Source: Apostichopus japonicus (lineage: Eukaryota; Echinodermata; Holothuroidea; Aspidochirotida; Stichopodidae). From it: a stretch of DNA of 64,000 bases. Below are positions 60,401-64,000 of this stretch, piece after piece. The translations under genes and the position numbers were made by a program. The DNA lies in assembly GCF_037975245.1 (NCBI RefSeq), contig NC_092581.1, forward strand, positions 13,545,303 through 13,609,302. The letters are read 5' to 3'. The number at the start of each line of letters is the position of its first letter. Within the stretch, counting starts at the first letter, position 1. Below the pieces are notes generated by a model. It made no database searches. It worked only from the letters and a program-made list of their open reading frames with translations, and was not told the origin of the DNA.

Positions 60401-61605
60401 GGAATTTTATTTGAGCCCCAGTTTAATGGGAGAGGAAGCGTGAACTTGTTTCTAAAAGACCAAAATGGCTAAATATAATTTGTACCATGCAGTATCAACT
60501 GACAGGGTTTTAGTTTATTATTCACATTTGTTTGTAAGTAGTTTTTAGGTTATAAATTTCTATCTCATGAAATTTCCAGCAAATAACAATGGTTGAATGC
60601 ATCATAACTGCAATGCATCTTGAGATGTGTGTGTAATAATTTACCAAGTTTGGGGACGAGCGGGGGGTGGGGGAGGTGGGGGTGGAGGCCATGGGACAGA
60701 AGCTGACAGAAGGCTGCAGGGGAAGGAGAATTTGGGAGGAGATCATGTTGGAAACGAGAAACGGGAGAAGAGTTAGCAGAAGATGGTAAATGTGCAGGAA
60801 TAGATAAGTGGAGACTATAGAAGCAAGTGGAAGAGGAATTGATGGGAAAATGAAAGGTAAGGAATTGGAAAAATGAAGGTGTATTGGTAAAAGAGCTCAG
60901 TCAAGCTGGTCAAAACTCACTGCAAAGCTTACAATACCATCCCTGTTGTTTTAGAGAAGTGTATTATTATAGTCCCACATAAACTAAAGAGATGTGTTTA
61001 CGCTTGTTTATCACCGGTTAAGTGACCTTTGTGTGGGTGATGCCTGCATAGTGTTATCATTTGTTACAGGTATTTATAAATATTAGTAAGTTTAGAGAAT
61101 TTTTGCTGCTGTCACACACACACACTCTCCCTACATATATAACCTGAGTGGAATCATTGTGGCGATGTTATAAATCATTTGTGCCCAGGTTAAAATGATC
61201 AGCATATAACAGAACCACAGATGAAGAAGAAGTTAGGGGGGAGGTAAAGGGTTAGGGGGAGATAGGGTGGGACGAAAAGATTAATTTACCTTTAAAGAAA
61301 AAAATAGCTTTGCCAATATATGACCAGACATCTGTAGAGAAGCTGTAAAGTTTGTTCGTACTCTCATCTAGCTAGGTGAATTTCTTTTCACCCCTTCTCC
61401 ATTCAAGTGAAATCTCTGGTCATTGATGGAATAGAACATATCCACCTCCCCCCCCCTCCCCTGTTCTTTCCATAAAAAAGACCTGGCAATCAGGGATCCT
61501 CTCTGTTTATTCTCTACCTAATACTTCTTAAATCTGCTTCCACCAAATCAAAAACCACCAAACTGTTCCTCTTTGATTTTCTGTTGTTCTATTCCACATC
61601 CCACC
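57497..61605. other. No gene recognised
   Basis: AT-rich DNA. A 40-bp imperfect palindrome containing a 15-bp direct repeat (GCTATGACAGCTGTA) lies at 59201-59240. G-rich stretches lie at 58237-58265 and 60660-60690. Frames at 57857-58042 and 60137-60349 lack support. Confidence 0.45.
59201..59240. repeat. GC-rich palindrome with internal direct repeat
   Basis: GGCCGCTA at the left pairs with TAGCGGCC at the right, and inner ACAGCT pairs with AGCTGT. GCTATGACAGCTGTA is repeated in tandem within it. It could extrude as a hairpin; its role is unknown. Confidence 0.7.
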
Positions 61606-61738
61606 CCTCCTCCTCCTCCTCCTCCTCCTCCTCCTCCTCCTCCTCCTCCTCCTCCTCCTCCTCCTCCTCCTCCTCCTCCTCCTCCTCCTCCTCCTCCTCC
61701 TCCTCCTCCTCCTCCTCCTCCTCCTCCTCCTCCTCCTC
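61606..61738. repeat. (TCC)n trinucleotide microsatellite
   Basis: About 44 uninterrupted TCC/CTC units. They give poly-Pro, poly-Ser, poly-Glu and poly-Arg frames on the two strands, none of which is a gene. Pure purine/pyrimidine mirror sequence of this length can form triplex DNA. Confidence 0.97.
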
Positions 61739-63409
61739 ATTCCTTCCTTCTGAGATGAAAGTCCATTCTCTACCCTCCTTCATGTTTGAATTTGTATTGG
61801 TAACACCGCATTAATAAGTAATACTGCAAAGATTCATTACAACGCTCTCATGTTGCTTAGTTTTATAATCATTTATCCCAGTAGTTGAGGTTAGTTAATT
61901 AGTTTATTGATTGGTTGGATCGATGCATTGACACAGAAAGCTATTAGAATTAAAGATCGTTTGCACAATAAATACATCACATTCATTAAGAGCTTCCTTA
62001 ATCGTCTTCCCTACAGTTTGGGTCTAACCATCCAAAGGCAAGATTTAATTGTCATTTATTAAATCAGACTTTCATTACTTCATTACAATACAGTAGTACT
62101 TTGCAGTGGAAGAAGACTAAAAAATATATTAAGAAAAAAAACACAATTGTATTTTTTACTGAATAGTTGAACAATTTCCCCCAATTCCCTCAGAAGCAAA
62201 TTTCACACTCTAATATACTAAGAGCAAAATGTTGGTAACGCTAACAGATGTGTCACGGCGCAACAAACTTTTGCCCTTCCAAAGTGTGAAATTTGAGGCT
62301 TTTTCCCTCTTAGTCATACCTATTTTAACATTAGAATATTTCATATCGCGAAAATGTGAAAGCGTGAGAAAACAGTTCAAATGATAAATAGAGAACACCG
62401 CTGATGTTTGCCAGAAATGTCTAATAAACTTCATTTCGCTTGAGAATTTCCAGAACTCATGCAATGTAATGAGTGCGCTCATACAAATTTCAGGGTAAAC
62501 CGACTTCGATACCTTGGGGTTGACTTGCCGATAAAAACCTTGTATTATTTGGTTTTTACTGTTGTTAATATGTAATCATTTGTGATTTGGTTTGTTTCTA
62601 TATCCATCTTTCTCTCTTTTTACTCTCCTTATCATATGAATGCTTCCAAACATACTCAAGCCTTCCAGGGGCCACGAAAAATTCTCCCCGTGGCAAACCG
62701 CTAACATCATGCATCTTGCAAAGAAATATGAAAAAGAGAATGCCAAAAAAAAAAAGGAAAAAGAAATCCTCTTCGCTCTTGAGTGGCCCCCGGAGCCACT
62801 TTTCAAGTTGCAAATGATAAGCGTGTTCGCTATGTCTTCGGATGATGGACAAATCAAAGCTTAGATGTAGAAAGTTCAGCCCCAGAGCATAATCTTACAT
62901 CCGTCTCCCGTAAGAAATTTCACAGGAGGATGTGGGAAAAAAGGGAGGACAAATTTAATTGCTTTTATTGAACTTAAGGGATTTCAGCTTACTTATTGTG
63001 ATATAAAAAAAAAAGACTCAAAAGTAGTAAGTTTTTCTTTTTTTCCTAATTGTCTTAGAGCTAAATGGGAAATTGGATTCTTGCTCTCCAGTTGTTTTAC
63101 AGATTTGAAGGGAGACAAAGTTCACCTTTCAGTCAGAAGTCAAGACAAATGTAATAACTAATATATATATAAAGAGAAATGTTGTGAGTCATGTAGTAAT
63201 ATTGACTCATATACTCTGTAAGAAACCACAACTAGTATTGTCAAGAAAGATTAGATTTATTTAAACAACCCGAAGTGAAGAATTGACAGTCATAGATTTT
63301 CAGTTTTGCACTGGTGATGTAAATTAACACTTCATAGTATATCAACTAGGAACATTGGCCGTATTCGCACTGGTTACTGGTTGAACAGAGGATCATTTCG
63401 TATTTCGTT
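61739..63409. other. No gene recognised
   Basis: AT-rich. The overlapping open frames on both strands at 62576-62864 run through an A-rich stretch and are not supported as coding. No splice-bounded exon was identified. Confidence 0.45.
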
Positions 63410-63766
63410 TTTAAAATTCTCAATAATGTTGCACCTGTGTACCTGTCAGAATTTGTACAACCATACAGACCTATTCGTCAAGCACTTCGTTCGTCCAGCA
63501 AAAACCTACTCCAGGATCGAGTTTCAAGGAATCAGTGGGGCCAGAGATCCTTCTCCTATGCAGCCCGCAAAAGAGTGGAATAACTTACCTCAATCAGTAA
63601 GACTTGTCAACAGCCTTGGACCTTCAAGATAAACCTAAAAACTTACCTGTTCCAAATTTCATTTATGTAACCTTTTTCTGCTGTTTCTGCAAAGCGCCAT
63701 GAGAACCTTCGGGCGGATACCGGCGCTATACAAAGTGTCCATTATTATTATTATTATTATTATTAT
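63410..63766 (+). mobile_element. 3' end of a non-LTR retrotransposon (CR1/L2-like)
   Basis: Across a frameshift it reads LNNVAPVYLSELVQPYRPIR, then RSSSKNLL, then RSFSYAARKRVE, the usual ORF2 C-terminal pattern. Next come AAAGCGCCATGAGAACC, GGCGCTATACAAAGTG and an (ATT)n tail at 63739-63763. 5'-truncated. Similar in plan to the copies at 37655 and 38970 but not the same family. Confidence 0.78.
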
Positions 63767-64000
63767 AAAATGTGTGAGTGACCCCTCATGCCTGGTCTAT
63801 AATCACACACTCAAATAATGCATTAAATATTATATATTTATATGATAAAGTAATTGTTCTTTTCTTCGTAAATTTACTCTTTACCGAAAATTGCTGTTTT
63901 ATCTCTCATGAAAGCAATTTAATTGTCGACATTACTTCGGTCAGAGTATAAATTTGTCGCCTTAAATAGATAAAGTTACTGTGTGTATTAAACAAATAAA

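Noticed and set aside
61528-61814. Long poly-Arg, poly-Pro, poly-Ser and poly-Glu open frames
   Set aside because: Translations of the TCC microsatellite in different frames, not genes.
1-64000. tRNA, rRNA or other complete structural RNA genes
   Set aside because: No tRNA B-box/cloverleaf or rRNA core was recognised by eye; only the truncated U2-like fragment. A tRNAscan or Rfam run would be decisive.

Overview
This is a eukaryotic nuclear window: intron-rich, AT-rich, and packed with decayed transposable elements. It holds exons of three recognisable single-copy animal genes and one I cannot name. Gene content, Penelope-like retroelements and very many short hAT-type elements fit a marine invertebrate deuterostome, perhaps an echinoderm. 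That assignment is inference; no taxon-specific marker was read. There are no operons, and most open reading frames here are chance or low-complexity.

Layout. (1) 1-5102, + strand: the last two coding exons of the c-Myc-binding protein gene (MYCBP), with a 2.2 kb hAT-type element in the intron between them. (2) 10750-13601, - strand: a complete five-exon gene for the shared RNA polymerase subunit RPABC2/RPB6 (POLR2F, 129 aa), convergent with MYCBP. (3) 13.6-26.2 kb: no host gene. This block has a minisatellite, a U2 snRNA-derived fragment, a nest of transposons four deep around a broken Penelope-like element (with a possible hammerhead ribozyme), and a 3.3 kb inverted-repeat-bounded element filled with 'atatctggc' satellite arrays. 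(4) 26226-39439, + strand: a complete eight-exon FMN-dependent 2-hydroxyacid oxidase gene (372 aa, peroxisomal-type C-terminus CRL). Its introns contain at least three hAT-type elements, two piggyBac-like MITE copies and two non-LTR retrotransposon 3' ends. (5) 39.5-41.0 kb: a tandem duplication just downstream of that gene, one copy of which later received a hAT insertion. (6) 41-49.7 kb: mostly unannotated AT-rich DNA with two small inverted-repeat elements. (7) 49756-52264, + strand: the first two coding exons of an unidentified gene that must continue beyond what I could follow. (8) 52.3-64 kb: intronic or intergenic DNA with a GIY-YIG-type Penelope fragment, a solo copy of the piggyBac-like MITE, a long TCC microsatellite and another non-LTR 3' end.

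The host genes are unrelated housekeeping or metabolic genes (transcription, a Myc-binding adaptor, peroxisomal 2-hydroxyacid oxidation), and their adjacency suggests no shared pathway. The main biology beyond them is transposon dynamics. A piggyBac-like composite carries a copy of the hydroxyacid oxidase exon-6 splice acceptor back into intron 1 of the same gene in antisense. Insertions into insertions can be ordered in time from their target-site duplications. A Penelope-like element has unusual inverted termini and shows no GIY-YIG domain.
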